A stretch of 64,000 bases of DNA from an uncultured Clostridium sp. (GCA_900540255.1 UQFE01000013.1:8389-72388), one strand, 5' to 3'. Positions 1 through 8,419 are shown, numbered from the stretch's first letter. The notes: generated by a model not told the origin, from the sequence alone. Program-made: numbers and translations.

Positions 1-459
1 TAAAATAGCCTTGTCCACCATTTGAGCAACTTCTTCATCTTGCCATCTAACTCCATCTTTCTTATAACCAAATTCTCTTGGAACAAAGAAAATATGATCA
101 TATTGTGGTAGATCTCTGATTGCTAAGCTATATAAATCATTTAATATTTCAATTTCTTTCTTAGTTCTTGTCTTATCTCCAAGCATTAATCTTCCATATA
201 TGTATGGTACAAAAGTAGCATAATCCGTTATTGCATAATCATGTGAATCTAAACTCTTTTCTAAATGTAATTGACCTAAATATATTCCATATTGTTCTGA
301 AATAGATTCAATCATTCCCTTATCTCTTAAGTAATCAGTGCTGTATTCTGTAGCAACTCCTACATTTATGTCTCTGATTTTTAAATCTACGTATAATTGT
401 TGAATTAATGTTGTTTTACCACATCTTGGTCCACCTAGTATAGCAATTCTTACTGGCAT
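1..459 (-). CDS. P-loop ATPase / nucleoside kinase-like protein (partial)
   Basis: This gene runs off the left edge of the window; 153 N-terminal codons are visible. It opens with a Walker A loop GGPRCGKTT at about residues 8-16. Later segments such as DYATFVPYIYGRLMLGD and YDHIFFVPREFGY resemble AAA-type ATPases of the NadR/Ttd14 kind, which phosphorylate or bind small molecules. The start is set by GGAGGAG seven bases before the ATG. A sigma-A-like promoter, TTGAAA-17-TAAAAT on the minus strand, lies at 523-551. The substrate cannot be told from this fragment. Confidence 0.8.
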   Translation of the reverse strand, partial: MPVRIAILGGPRCGKTTLIQQLYVDLKIRDINVGVATEYSTDYLRDKGMIESISEQYGIYLGQLHLEKSLDSHDYAITDYATFVPYIYGRLMLGDKTRTKKEIEILNDLYSLAIRDLPQYDHIFFVPREFGYKKDGVRWQDEEVAQMVDKAIL

Positions 460-522
460 TGGCAACTCCTCCAAATATTTATCTTAATTTTCATTTTTTT
501 ATTCGTACCCATCGGAAATTTA

Positions 523-551
523 ATTTTACCATTAACTATAGTATTTTTCAA
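523..551 (-). promoter_or_regulatory. Predicted sigma-A promoter of the P-loop ATPase gene
   Basis: On the minus strand, TTGAAA (546-551) and TAAAAT (523-528) are separated by exactly 17 bases, about 65 bases before the ATG at 459. This is prediction from consensus only. Confidence 0.5.
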
Positions 552-638
552 CGACAATTTTTACTATATTTCGATTTACCTCTAGTGAACACCCATAAAA
601 TATTTGTTCCTCATAAATGAACAACTTTTATGGAATAA

Positions 639-779
639 TTAAAGTATCCTTACTATATTTTCAACTGCTCTTTCCATATTAGTTCCTCCAGACTTTAGTT
701 CCTCCTCAATTGTTACTGCTCCTGGTAGTATTCCAATTACTGAAGTTATCCCAAAACTATAAAGTTCCTCTATACCATT
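639..779 (-). pseudogene. Glycerate kinase C-terminal remnant
   Basis: The minus strand encodes about 46 residues ending in a stop at 639, including ELYSFGITSVIGILPGAVT, then IEEEL, and NMERAVENIVRIL at the end. This matches the C-terminal end of GarK/GlxK-type glycerate kinases, where a G-x-x-S-x-x-x-x-x-P-G-x-x-T-L-E-E-A segment precedes N-x-x-R-x-A-x-N-I-x-R-L. No intact upstream part exists before manA, so the gene is a decayed fragment. The rest of 460-981 holds nothing else I recognise. Confidence 0.6.
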
Positions 780-925
780 TCTATATTAGTTATATAATAA
801 ATTACACCTCATCCCCATTGCCCCTTTTGTTATACCATTCAAAAATCCCTCATTGTAAAATTTTCTATACAAAATTTTAATTTTAAATTTTTAACTTAAT
901 TATAGACACATCACATAAAAATAAT

Positions 926-976
926 ACGCCTCCATGGGTCATCCACTTATTGGATTACCCTCTAGAGGCGCATTAA
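926..976 (-). terminator. Terminator after manA
   Basis: Read on the minus strand, GCGCCTC and GGGTAATCCA pair with TGGATGACCC and GGAGGCG across a short loop, followed by a T-rich run. It lies just past the manA stop codon at 982. Confidence 0.7.
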
Positions 977-981
977 AAAAT

Positions 982-1917
982 TTACATTGGATAACTTTTA
1001 ATTACTGATAATTGTCCTTTAACTTCATATTTTCCTAAAGAAGCTGGAATTAAATAACTATCTCCCTTTTTAATTTCTTCACAGAAATCTTTTCCTTCAA
1101 TAGTACCATTACCTTCAACACATGTTAAAATGAAGAACTTTTCTTCATTACTACAATCATCCCACTTAGTTTCAACATTAATTTTTTCCATTCCAAAATA
1201 TTCATTTTCACAGAAATCTACTTTAGAAAACCCATCATATTTAACTACTTCATTATTAGAAAGATTTTGGGCCTTTAAATCAAAATTAATTACATCAAGA
1301 GACTTTTCAACATGGATTTCTCTTGGTCTTCCATAATCATAAACTCTATATGTTACATCTGAATTTTGTTGAATTTCAGCAATTATTAATCCTTCACAAA
1401 TAGCATGAACTAATCCACTATTAATTAAAAAACAATCGCCTTTTTTAACATCAACAACATTTAAATAATCTTCACACTTTCCTTCTTCAATTGCTTTAGC
1501 AAATACAGCTTTATCACAATTTTTAGTACCAACAATTAACTTAGCTCCTGGTTTTGCTTCAATAACATACCAAGCTTCAGTCTTACCAAATTGATTTTCA
1601 ACTCTTTTTGCATATTCATCTCCAGGATGCACTTGTACAGAAAGCTTTTCTTTAGAATTTATTAGTTTAACTAATAAAGGAAACTTTTCGGTACTAACCT
1701 TAGTTCCTACTAATAAATGACCAAATTCATTAATTATTTCAGTAAATGATTTTCCCTTTAATTCACCATTTGCAACTATTCCAGTTCCACTTGGATGACA
1801 TGCAATATCCCAACTTTCACCTATGTTTCCTTCTAGTAAGTTTGTTCTAAACTCTTCTAAATCTCTTCCACCCCATATTTTATCATAATAAAGGTTCTCA
1901 AATCTTATTGGATACAT
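982..1917 (-). CDS. manA: Mannose-6-phosphate isomerase, class I
   Basis: This 311-residue cupin interconverts mannose-6-phosphate and fructose-6-phosphate in the cytoplasm, using a bound zinc ion. The zinc-site segment LSVQVHPGDEYA lies near residue 95, KTEAWYVIEAKPGAKLIVG follows near 112-130, and GLVHAICEGLIIAEIQQNSD near 168-187 carries further ligand and active-site residues. The length matches the compact Bacillus-type enzymes of about 315 residues. AAAGGAG precedes the ATG. The gene stands alone, closed by a terminator at 926-976. It could feed mannose sugars to the polysaccharide locus further right, but no GDP-mannose enzymes are present in this window. Confidence 0.95.
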   Translation of the reverse strand: MYPIRFENLYYDKIWGGRDLEEFRTNLLEGNIGESWDIACHPSGTGIVANGELKGKSFTEIINEFGHLLVGTKVSTEKFPLLVKLINSKEKLSVQVHPGDEYAKRVENQFGKTEAWYVIEAKPGAKLIVGTKNCDKAVFAKAIEEGKCEDYLNVVDVKKGDCFLINSGLVHAICEGLIIAEIQQNSDVTYRVYDYGRPREIHVEKSLDVINFDLKAQNLSNNEVVKYDGFSKVDFCENEYFGMEKINVETKWDDCSNEEKFFILTCVEGNGTIEGKDFCEEIKKGDSYLIPASLGKYEVKGQLSVIKSYPM

Positions 1918-2379
1918 AACCTTACTCTCCTTTTATACAATATGTTAATTTATTATTCTTAAATTATATTATCTAATAAAGCATTACAACTTAATCCATT
2001 TCAATTTTATATTATTATTTTCATAAAAACAATTGTATTTATTCACTGTTAATTGACTATTTTTCAGATTTATTCATGTCATCATATTCTATAAACATAA
2101 ATACATATAATTAATTAAAAATTCCTCACATATCCAAGTATATTTAAATCTAATGTTTCGAATAATATTAATATGGTTAAGAATATATTTTCTTTGAGCT
2201 ATCAAAAATATAAAATTCATTCTTAGCTTAATATAAAGTTTTAACTTCATCTTAATGTTGAAATGCTTTATCTAATGGCTTGTTTATTGTTATTTACTAA
2301 CTTAATATATTACAGCTATTTAATAACTTGCCATGAGATAAACTATTCTTATCCAATTAAAGTTAAAGGAGGGATAATT
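1918..2379. other. AT-rich intergenic region, no gene seen
   Basis: About 460 bases separate the divergent manA and the small plus-strand gene at 2380. Stops are dense in all frames. The region presumably holds the promoters of both neighbours, but I could not place a convincing -35/-10 pair. Confidence 0.5.
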
Positions 2380-2577
2380 TTGAAGGATAAGTCTAATGTT
2401 TATTTGCCAAGCCTAAGAAGTTATTATGATCCTACAAATGAAACATGCGTAAATAATCCATTAATAAAATCTGATGCATCTATTAATAGCTGCATGGATG
2501 ATCCAATTGTAGCTAATAATATTGCTTGCAATGAATTTAACTATACTGATGATATTTACGACGATTCTGATGTCTAG
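2380..2577 (+). CDS. Small acidic Cys-containing protein, unknown function
   Basis: This 65-residue reading frame starts at a TTG preceded by a very strong AAAGGAGGG site at good spacing. The frame is open further upstream from 2263, but no ribosome binding site supports that start. The product is acidic, with three cysteines in NETCVNN, NSCMDDP and IACNEF, and an acidic C-terminus DDIYDDSDV. I do not recognise a family. It is followed 60 bases later by a second small gene with its own strong binding site, so the two probably form a short operon ending at the hairpin at 2818-2875. It could be a secreted or modified peptide, a spore protein, or an unrelated short protein. Confidence 0.5.
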   Translation: MKDKSNVYLPSLRSYYDPTNETCVNNPLIKSDASINSCMDDPIVANNIACNEFNYTDDIYDDSDV

Positions 2578-2637
2578 CTTATTATTTTAAACTTTATACC
2601 ACCTAAAGCTAGATTTTACTTGTAAGGAGGATATGTC

Positions 2638-2805
2638 ATGGCTAAAACTAATGATAAAAAAAAGAGAATGAAAGGAACTATGCCTTCTAGTAATACAGAA
2701 CTTCCTCATCCCCTAAATAGTTTTAATAGCCCTCTTGGAAGCTTAAACAACAAAAGTAAAGAAACTATTCAACAAGAAAATAACAAACAGAATACTTTAT
2801 TTTAA
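2638..2805 (+). CDS. Small basic hydrophilic protein, unknown function
   Basis: Fifty-five residues start at an ATG preceded by TAAGGAGGATATGTC, a near-perfect ribosome binding site. The sequence begins MAKTNDKKKRMKG and is rich in Lys, Asn, Ser and Pro, with no Cys and no hydrophobic segment. Low complexity and small size are reminiscent of clostridial spore or phase-specific small proteins, but I can assign no family. It lies in probable operon with the small gene at 2380 and just before a terminator hairpin. Confidence 0.55.
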   Translation: MAKTNDKKKRMKGTMPSSNTELPHPLNSFNSPLGSLNNKSKETIQQENNKQNTLF

Positions 2806-2817
2806 TTAATATCTCAA

Positions 2818-2875
2818 AAAAGAGTTATATGAAAATGAATTAATAAATTCATTTTGAATATAGCTCTCTTTTTTA
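2818..2875 (+). terminator. Terminator after the two small genes
   Basis: AGAGTTATAT and AAAATGAATT pair with AATTCATTTT and ATATAGCTCT around an AATA loop, followed by a T run. It closes the unit 2380-2805. The 200 bases after it are AT-rich and probably hold the promoter of the ABC transporter. Confidence 0.75.
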
Positions 2876-3089
2876 TTAAAAGCTCTCTTAAAATGATTGG
2901 GATACTATATTCTTAGTGTAACATTTGATGAGCATTAAATTTAAATCAACACATTATATTAAAACAAAACAATTCATCAATAGGCAAACATCCATTGTAA
3001 GTTTTTTACTTAAATGCTAAAATATTATTATATTACTTTTATAAGTTTATATGCATAATTACACTCAATATATATTGAAAGGAGACTTC

Positions 3090-4877
3090 ATGGAAAACAT
3101 AAAGAAACTAAAACCTACAAAAGAACTATGGATAAAAATAAAATGGATGGCAAACTATGCAAAACCAGCTATTCCCTTTTTAATATTTTCAATTATAGTA
3201 AATGTTATTTTTTCATTGATAGGAATTTATAATGTTACTGTTTCAAAGTCATTAATTGATTCTGCAATAAGTGGTGATTCAAAGCAAACTATACACTGGC
3301 TTATAATAATGCTTGTTATAACATTAATAAGTATGCTATCATCACCTGTTACTTCTTTTATGAGCACACATTCTTCAACAAAACTTACTCAAAATATTCA
3401 AAGAAAAATTTATCAACATCTTCAATGTAGTGATTGGCTTGAACAAAGTAAATTTCATTCTGTAAGCTTATTAACTAGAGTAACATCTGATGTAAGTAAC
3501 ATTAGTTCTGCTATTCTAGGAACTATTCCTAGCTTAGTTTCATTAACAGTTACATTAGTAGGTTCATTTTATACACTTATAAATTGGGCACCATCAATAG
3601 CATTTGTTGCTGTTTTTATTGGTCCTTTTTTAATATTGGTTGGTAGATATTTTAGTGGAAAACTTAAATCCTTATATAAAGAAGCTCAAGAAGAAGATGT
3701 TAAATATAGATCATTTATGCAAGAATCAATTCAAAACATAATGATTGTTAAGACATTTTGTATGGAAAAAATAAATATGCATAAACTTTTAGAAATTCAA
3801 GATAATAAATATAAAATTGCTATGAGAAATACTAAGCTTTCTGTTATGACTTCAATGTCAATGAGTTTTTGCTCTTCACTTGCTTACTTTTCAATTTTTA
3901 CATGGGGAGTATTAAATATAGCTAAAGGAGTAACTACCTATGGTACATTTACAGGAATGCTTCAATTATATAATAAAGTTCAAGCACCATTTTCTTCTTT
4001 AGCAAGCATGATTCCTGGGCTTATTTCAACTATAGCAGCGGCTGAAAGACTTATGGAAATTGAAACAATACCAGTTGAAAAAATGGCTGATGAAAATGAA
4101 CTTAACGATATTACTAATAAATCACTTGATGAAATTGCTGTAGATAATATAACTAATTTTGAATCTACTTTATTTAATAATCCTGATATTATCTTTGATA
4201 ATGTTTATTTTGCATATAAGGATAATAATTATATTTTAAATAAAATTAATCTTACTATTGACTCTGGTGAAACTATTGCTTTTGTTGGACCATCTGGTGA
4301 AGGTAAAACAACAATGATTAGACTTATATTATCTTTAATTAATCCAACTAAAGGTAATTTGTTTATTAGTGAAAATGACTTAATTAAAGATATGAATAGA
4401 AACTTTAGAAATCTTATTTCTTATGTTCCTCAAGGAAATACTTTATTTTCAGGAACAATTAGAAGCAACTTACTTTATGGTAAACCTTATGCTACTGATG
4501 ATGAACTTAAAGAAGCATTAACTAATGCTTGTGCCATTGACTTTGTTAATGAACTTGAAGATGGATTAGATACAATGATTGGTGAAAAAGGAGTTGGTAT
4601 TTCAGAAGGACAAGCCCAAAGAATTGCAATTGCTAGAGCTTTCTTAAGGGTAAGACCTATATTAATACTTGATGAAGCTACTTCTTCACTAGATCCTGAA
4701 ACAGAAGTTAAGGTATTAAAGTCAGTTAAGTCATTATCTAGTAATCCAACATGTATTATTATTACTCACAGACCTTCTGCTCTTAATATTTGTAATAGAA
4801 TTATGAAACTTGAAAAAGGTCATATTAGGGAAGTTAGTAGAAAAAGTATATTAGAAGTTGCAAATGAGTTAGTTTAA
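3090..4877 (+). CDS. ABC exporter, fused permease and ATPase
   Basis: This 595-residue half-transporter of the MsbA/LmrA type has about six membrane segments in its first 300 residues, followed by a nucleotide-binding domain. Walker A GPSGEGKTT is at about residue 400, the signature motif reads ISEGQ instead of LSGGQ at about 505, Walker B and the D-loop read ILILDEATSSLD at about 522-533, and the H-loop ITHRP is near 556. I chose the ATG at 3090 because GAAAGGAG precedes it; the frame is open for 13 more codons upstream. There is no C39 peptidase domain. It is convergent with the peptide-modification genes at 4932-8780. By position it is the likely exporter of their product, as in lasso peptide clusters, although a separate drug or lipid substrate cannot be excluded. 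Confidence 0.85.
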   Translation: MENIKKLKPTKELWIKIKWMANYAKPAIPFLIFSIIVNVIFSLIGIYNVTVSKSLIDSAISGDSKQTIHWLIIMLVITLISMLSSPVTSFMSTHSSTKLTQNIQRKIYQHLQCSDWLEQSKFHSVSLLTRVTSDVSNISSAILGTIPSLVSLTVTLVGSFYTLINWAPSIAFVAVFIGPFLILVGRYFSGKLKSLYKEAQEEDVKYRSFMQESIQNIMIVKTFCMEKINMHKLLEIQDNKYKIAMRNTKLSVMTSMSMSFCSSLAYFSIFTWGVLNIAKGVTTYGTFTGMLQLYNKVQAPFSSLASMIPGLISTIAAAERLMEIETIPVEKMADENELNDITNKSLDEIAVDNITNFESTLFNNPDIIFDNVYFAYKDNNYILNKINLTIDSGETIAFVGPSGEGKTTMIRLILSLINPTKGNLFISENDLIKDMNRNFRNLISYVPQGNTLFSGTIRSNLLYGKPYATDDELKEALTNACAIDFVNELEDGLDTMIGEKGVGISEGQAQRIAIARAFLRVRPILILDEATSSLDPETEVKVLKSVKSLSSNPTCIIITHRPSALNICNRIMKLEKGHIREVSRKSILEVANELV

Positions 4878-4882
4878 ACAAA

Positions 4883-4927
4883 AAAACACCTTCAATGCTA
4901 ATTTATTAGTATCGAAGGTATTTTTTG
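4883..4927. terminator. Terminator between ABC exporter and precursor gene
   Basis: An inverted repeat built on ACACCTTCAATGCTAAT and ATTAGTATCGAAGGT has A and T runs on either side. It can terminate both the plus-strand transporter and the minus-strand peptide gene that ends at 4932. Confidence 0.8.
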
Positions 4928-4931
4928 TTAT

Positions 4932-5081
4932 TTAAGATGGGTTTACTTCAATATATCTTAACTCGATATTAGTAACCTCTAATTCATTTTCATGTTTATA
5001 ATCATTTTCAGGTTTATAATCATCTTCATTTGTTTTATTTACTGATAAATTAATAAGTTTTGGATTTTTCCATTGTTTCAT
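4932..5081 (-). CDS. Candidate RiPP precursor peptide, paeninodin-type leader
   Basis: This 49-residue peptide begins MKQWKNPKLINLSVNKT. That fits the K-x-W-x-x-P-x-L-x-x-L-x-V-x-x-T leader of paeninodin-family lasso precursors and matches the leaders of the two other peptides in this island (starts at 7635 and 8780). The part after the leader is acidic, holds a partial duplication (DYKPEN then DYKHEN), lacks Cys, and ends NPS, so the last residue is serine. GAAGG lies nine bases before the ATG. The gene is the last of the B1/B2/kinase series on the minus strand and stops just before a shared terminator. What is seen is the leader and C-terminal serine; the modified product is inferred. Confidence 0.65.
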   Translation of the reverse strand: MKQWKNPKLINLSVNKTNEDDYKPENDYKHENELEVTNIELRYIEVNPS

Positions 5082-5261
5082 TTTGAAATGCCTTCATCAT
5101 AAGTTTATTATATATTAATACTCAAATTTATGTAAATTACACCTTAGATGAATATTTTAAACTTTATACTTACTACTTTAATATCAGTTATAAAATTACA
5201 TCTTATAATAAAAATCATATAAACTTTTACCCTAATATATATAAATTTATATTTATATATA

Positions 5262-5290
5262 AAGACGGACTCAAATTTGAATCCGCCTTA
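5262..5290. terminator. Terminator downstream of the B2 peptidase gene
   Basis: The inverted repeat AAGACGGACTCAAA / TTTGAATCCGCCTT has two mismatched pairs. It lies between the B2 gene (ending 5398) and the last precursor gene (starting 5081), so the precursor is probably transcribed partly on its own. Confidence 0.5.
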
Positions 5291-5397
5291 TTATCAATAA
5301 TTTTTTAATATTCTCTTCCAACTGATACTAAATTAAAGAAATAACACATATGATTACTAAATTTATAATAATAACCTTTATATGATATCAAATTGAT

Positions 5398-5853
5398 TTA
5401 ATTAGCAAATCTAGCTACAACAGTATATTGTTCTCTTATAGCTCCACCTGTAACATAGTACTCACCACATCTTAACCATGCATGAGCTTTCATTTCATTT
5501 CCTTCCTTTCGTACGCCTAAATAAATAGTAGTTGAAATTCCTTGATTTTTTAATAATTTCTGTGCAGTTAATGCTTGTACTAGGCATTTACTTTCCCATG
5601 GTGTTTTAGCTGAAACAAATAAAACCCTAGATGATATTCTTCTAGCAATTTTATATGTATCATTATCAACTTTATCTAAAGATTCTTGTTTATGAGATCC
5701 CATTCTCTTCCTTAATTTATTAAATGGAACGAAAAGTATAAACGCTCTATAAAATCCTGTATAAAAAAAAGTTTGCATTATATAAAACTTTTCCTTATTA
5801 TCCATACATATAAATGTTTTAGTTTTTCTAGCTAATACTGATAAGGTCTGCAT
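5398..5853 (-). CDS. Lasso-type B2 leader peptidase (transglutaminase-like)
   Basis: This 151-residue protein belongs to the Transglut_core3 family, known from lasso clusters as the B2 cysteine protease that removes the leader peptide. The typical motif PWESKCLVQAL places the catalytic Cys at residue 90. The catalytic His is in AHAWLRCGEYYV at about residue 124. The C-terminal YTVVARF segment is also typical, so the protein is complete. AGGAAG precedes the ATG. The start overlaps the end of the PqqD-like gene by 26 bases, which implies translational coupling. In known pathways B2 acts with the RRE protein B1, and both are present here; the usual partner, the macrolactam cyclase, is not. Confidence 0.85.
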   Translation of the reverse strand: MQTLSVLARKTKTFICMDNKEKFYIMQTFFYTGFYRAFILFVPFNKLRKRMGSHKQESLDKVDNDTYKIARRISSRVLFVSAKTPWESKCLVQALTAQKLLKNQGISTTIYLGVRKEGNEMKAHAWLRCGEYYVTGGAIREQYTVVARFAN

Positions 5854-6157
5854 TATTTAATCTTCCTAAAAATTCTACTACTGTATCCTTGCAAGTTTCT
5901 TCATCTACTTCATATTCAGAACGTAAAGTATCTATGATTCCTTTTACATTTACAGGTTCACTAATAATTTCCCATATTCTACTTCCAACTTCATTCATCA
6001 TAAAGTATTCACCTTTATCAAGGTTCATCATTACTTTTTCTCCATCTAAATCTGTATCATCTATTTCTAAATTTTTATTAATTATTGTATTTAAATTTAT
6101 TCCATAATCCCTTTTTATCTTTCCTATCTTACCAGTACTTTTCTTAAAATTAATCAT
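5828..6157 (-). CDS. PqqD-like RiPP recognition protein (lasso B1)
   Basis: This protein of 109 residues has the PqqD/RRE winged-helix fold signature. A central MMNLDKGEYFMMNEVGSRIW block (residues about 43-62) is followed by the helical region VNVKGIIDTLRSEY and VDEETCKDTVVEFLGRL. Such proteins bind the leader of the precursor peptide and present it to the modifying enzymes. GGTGGGGAAG precedes the ATG. It overlaps the B2 gene downstream and lies 160 bases after the HPr-kinase-like gene. PqqD proteins encoded beside HprK-like kinases are also known outside lasso clusters, so the name B1 rests on the adjacent B2 gene. Confidence 0.85.
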   Translation of the reverse strand: MINFKKSTGKIGKIKRDYGINLNTIINKNLEIDDTDLDGEKVMMNLDKGEYFMMNEVGSRIWEIISEPVNVKGIIDTLRSEYEVDEETCKDTVVEFLGRLNNADLISIS

Positions 6158-6318
6158 ATCTTCCCCACCCTATCTATTATTGAATAGTATTATCTTATAT
6201 AAATTTTACCAATTACCCCTAAATAATTAAATAACCATCATTAATTATTTATTATTAAATAATACTTTTTTACCATTTTATATAAATAAAGTATTATTAT
6301 TTTTACTACCTATTAACT

Positions 6319-7245
6319 TTATACTACAATTTCTTTAGCAGATATTATTTCTCTTTCAATTAAATTAATTTGAGTATCTACTGTAAATTGATTTGCAGGT
6401 CTAGTTACCTTAAAGAATCTTATATTTTTAGCTATATCAATACATTGTTTAAAATATACTGAATCCATTTTTCCTAAATGTTTGATATATTCACCCCTAT
6501 ATATATTTTGAATTATATTATTTAATTTTTCACTACCTCTTAATTCTTCAATAGTAACTTCATCTACATCACCAACAGTTAACTTTACTATTGCAGTTAA
6601 TTCCTTTGGCTCATAAATAAATTCATCTTTAGCAGGCACTATATATTTAACTTCTTTATCACTCATAAATGATGTAAAAGCTTCTTTATTATATCCAAAA
6701 TTATTCATAGCAGATTCACATAATTTTTGATATGGAAATCCTGGCATTACATATGGAACTTTATCTATCTTGATTCCAGCAACATCATCAGATATAAATT
6801 TATATCCCCTTTCTCTTAATGCCGTAGTTAAAGTAGATTTTCCTGCACCTCTATCCCCTGTAAATATTACAGCTTTATTATCCATTTCTATTACTCCACC
6901 ATGAATAGCTACCATTTTTCTTTGAAGCATAATAAATCCTAAACAGCTACACATTACATAAATTTTCATAAGTTTCATATCTGCATTATCACATAATTCT
7001 ACTTCTATCTTATTTCCATTAGTTATACAATATGTAGCTATATTATCTATATGAAACCATATTTTATTTTGATATAACTGAATTTTTCTATCTTCTAAAA
7101 TTGATTTTTTTATTTCTTGATCCATTTTTGAATATTTTATTACTACTAAATCATCATTAAAAATATTACTTATTTTTTCAAATTCATCTATTTCTATTTC
7201 AGATTTTATATTCAATCCATATACACAATAATTGTTTAACACCAT
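6319..7245 (-). CDS. HPr kinase-like peptide serine kinase
   Basis: This 308-residue protein carries the HprK C-terminal kinase core: AIHGG at about 113-117, the P-loop GDRGAGKST at about 130-138, and the metal-binding segment FISDDVAGIK at about 150-159. It lacks a normal HprK N-terminal domain and the HPr-recognition context. In paeninodin-type lasso pathways such kinases phosphorylate the C-terminal serine of the precursor. Here all three candidate precursors end in serine, which supports the same role. The gene is followed by the PqqD-like and B2 genes. A weak GAG-containing site precedes the ATG. Its role in another HprK/PqqD system cannot be excluded. Confidence 0.8.
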   Translation of the reverse strand: MVLNNYCVYGLNIKSEIEIDEFEKISNIFNDDLVVIKYSKMDQEIKKSILEDRKIQLYQNKIWFHIDNIATYCITNGNKIEVELCDNADMKLMKIYVMCSCLGFIMLQRKMVAIHGGVIEMDNKAVIFTGDRGAGKSTLTTALRERGYKFISDDVAGIKIDKVPYVMPGFPYQKLCESAMNNFGYNKEAFTSFMSDKEVKYIVPAKDEFIYEPKELTAIVKLTVGDVDEVTIEELRGSEKLNNIIQNIYRGEYIKHLGKMDSVYFKQCIDIAKNIRFFKVTRPANQFTVDTQINLIEREIISAKEIVV

Positions 7246-7385
7246 TCTCTTATACCCACTCTCATAATTTTGATAATTATTAATTTTATTATACTATTAT
7301 ATAATTTGTTGATAAATTACACTATAGTATTAAATTTATTTACTACTTCTTTAATCTTAAAAATATTTAAACTTAATTATTCTCT

Positions 7386-7635
7386 TTAAGATACTAGAAC
7401 TGCTTCTAACTTTGGTGTTATAGATCCCTCTGATCCAAATCCAGGATTAGCTGGTTTATTTAAATATTGACACGAATGGTTATGCTTTATATTAGGAATA
7501 AGAACTTATGTAGCTCCACAATATTTACAACTCCATAAAGCCTTCTTTTGCTACATTTACTTGTTCATAGCAATCATCTTTCGTATATTTTACTCCTAAA
7601 TTCATAAATTCTAGATTTAACCACTCTTTCTTCAT
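7386..7635 (-). pseudogene. Broken Cys/His-type RiPP precursor gene
   Basis: The first frame (7525-7635) starts after AGAAGGA and encodes 36 residues beginning MKKEWLNLEFMNLGVKYT, a clear paeninodin-type leader, then stops at MEL. Moving one frame, the sequence continues as LWSCKYCGAT, a stop, then IKHNHSC and more, ending LEAVLVS before a stop at 7386. The CxxCGA and H-x-H-x-x-C elements match the CRCCGA and H80/H85/C89 pattern of the 92-residue peptide at 8502, and the last residue is again serine. One frameshift and one stop therefore separate this from an intact gene. A short functional peptide of 36 residues is the less likely alternative. Confidence 0.6.
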
Positions 7636-7849
7636 TCTTTTTCCTTCTAATATTTAACTTATTAATCTAAAATATTTTTTAACAATTTTACTGAAATAAA
7701 ATCATTTATTCATACTACATTCTAATTTTTAATTTAATTTTATAGATAATTAACATTTATTACATTTTCAAAATATTTATATACTCATTTTGATATAATA
7801 CTAAATACTGCTTTTAATACTACCAATACTTAATCATTATATTTTAAAA

Positions 7850-8419
7850 TTATTTCCTTAATAATGATTCAACCTTATTTATAAATTCTTCTTCACTTAT
7901 ATTTATTGGTAATCTTTTTCCATTTAAGATCATAGTTGGAACCTCTTCTAAGTTTATTTTACTTTTTTCTTTAGTTATAATTTTTAAATCATTTATATTC
8001 TTTTTGTTCTCATCTTGACTCAAATTTAAAAATTTAATTACCTCTTCATTAGATTTAAAATCTCTCCATTGCCTTTGAGTTGTGTATATTTCTAATAATT
8101 TTTCAAAATCTAATGATTGTTCTTCACTCATATGTTTATAAATTACTTCATCATATTCAAATCTCGTAATATCTATTGGCTTTTCAATTAATCTTATCGT
8201 ACCATCTTCAATAAACCTCTTTATACTTTCGTGTAATCTTTCATGCATTGTAGCACAATCAATACATTGAAAGCTTGTATAATTAATTATCTCTATTGGT
8301 GCACTTTCATTTCCATAAACTAATCCAGCTTCTCTATCATTACTTGAGCACCCAATAAAAAAAACACATATATTTATAATTAATAAAAAATATGTAATCT
8401 TGATATATACTTTTCTTAT
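7850..8419 (-). CDS. Thioredoxin-fold (DsbA-like) lipoprotein with a non-standard start
   Basis: Read from 8419, the frame gives about 189 residues: a signal peptide with a hydrophobic stretch and lipobox FIGCSS, then NYTSFQCIDCATMHE with a CxxC active site, a helical insert, and VPTMILNGKRLP with the cis-proline of thioredoxin folds. It would be a membrane-anchored thiol oxidoreductase (Thioredoxin_4/DsbA type). No ATG, GTG or TTG lies in the expected place. After AGGGGGAG the frame reads ATT ATA ATA, so the original ATG has probably mutated to ATA, or a rare start is used. The first in-frame ATG (8248) would cut off the signal and the active site. The gene sits between two Cys-containing precursor genes, which suggests a role in disulfide formation on the exported peptide. 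Confidence 0.6.
   Translation of the reverse strand: MRKVYIKITYFLLIINICVFFIGCSSNDREAGLVYGNESAPIEIINYTSFQCIDCATMHERLHESIKRFIEDGTIRLIEKPIDITRFEYDEVIYKHMSEEQSLDFEKLLEIYTTQRQWRDFKSNEEVIKFLNLSQDENKKNINDLKIITKEKSKINLEEVPTMILNGKRLPINISEEEFINKVESLLRK

Noticed and set aside
3047..3062. TGCATA near the ABC exporter start as an ARG-box-like site
   Set aside because: It is a single copy without a second site at 21 bases and overlaps the translation start region.
5306..5397. In-frame continuation of the B2 gene past its stop for about 27 codons, ending VSVGREY
   Set aside because: B2 already ends with the family-typical YTVVARF; the extension is probably chance in AT-rich DNA, and no readthrough signal is visible.
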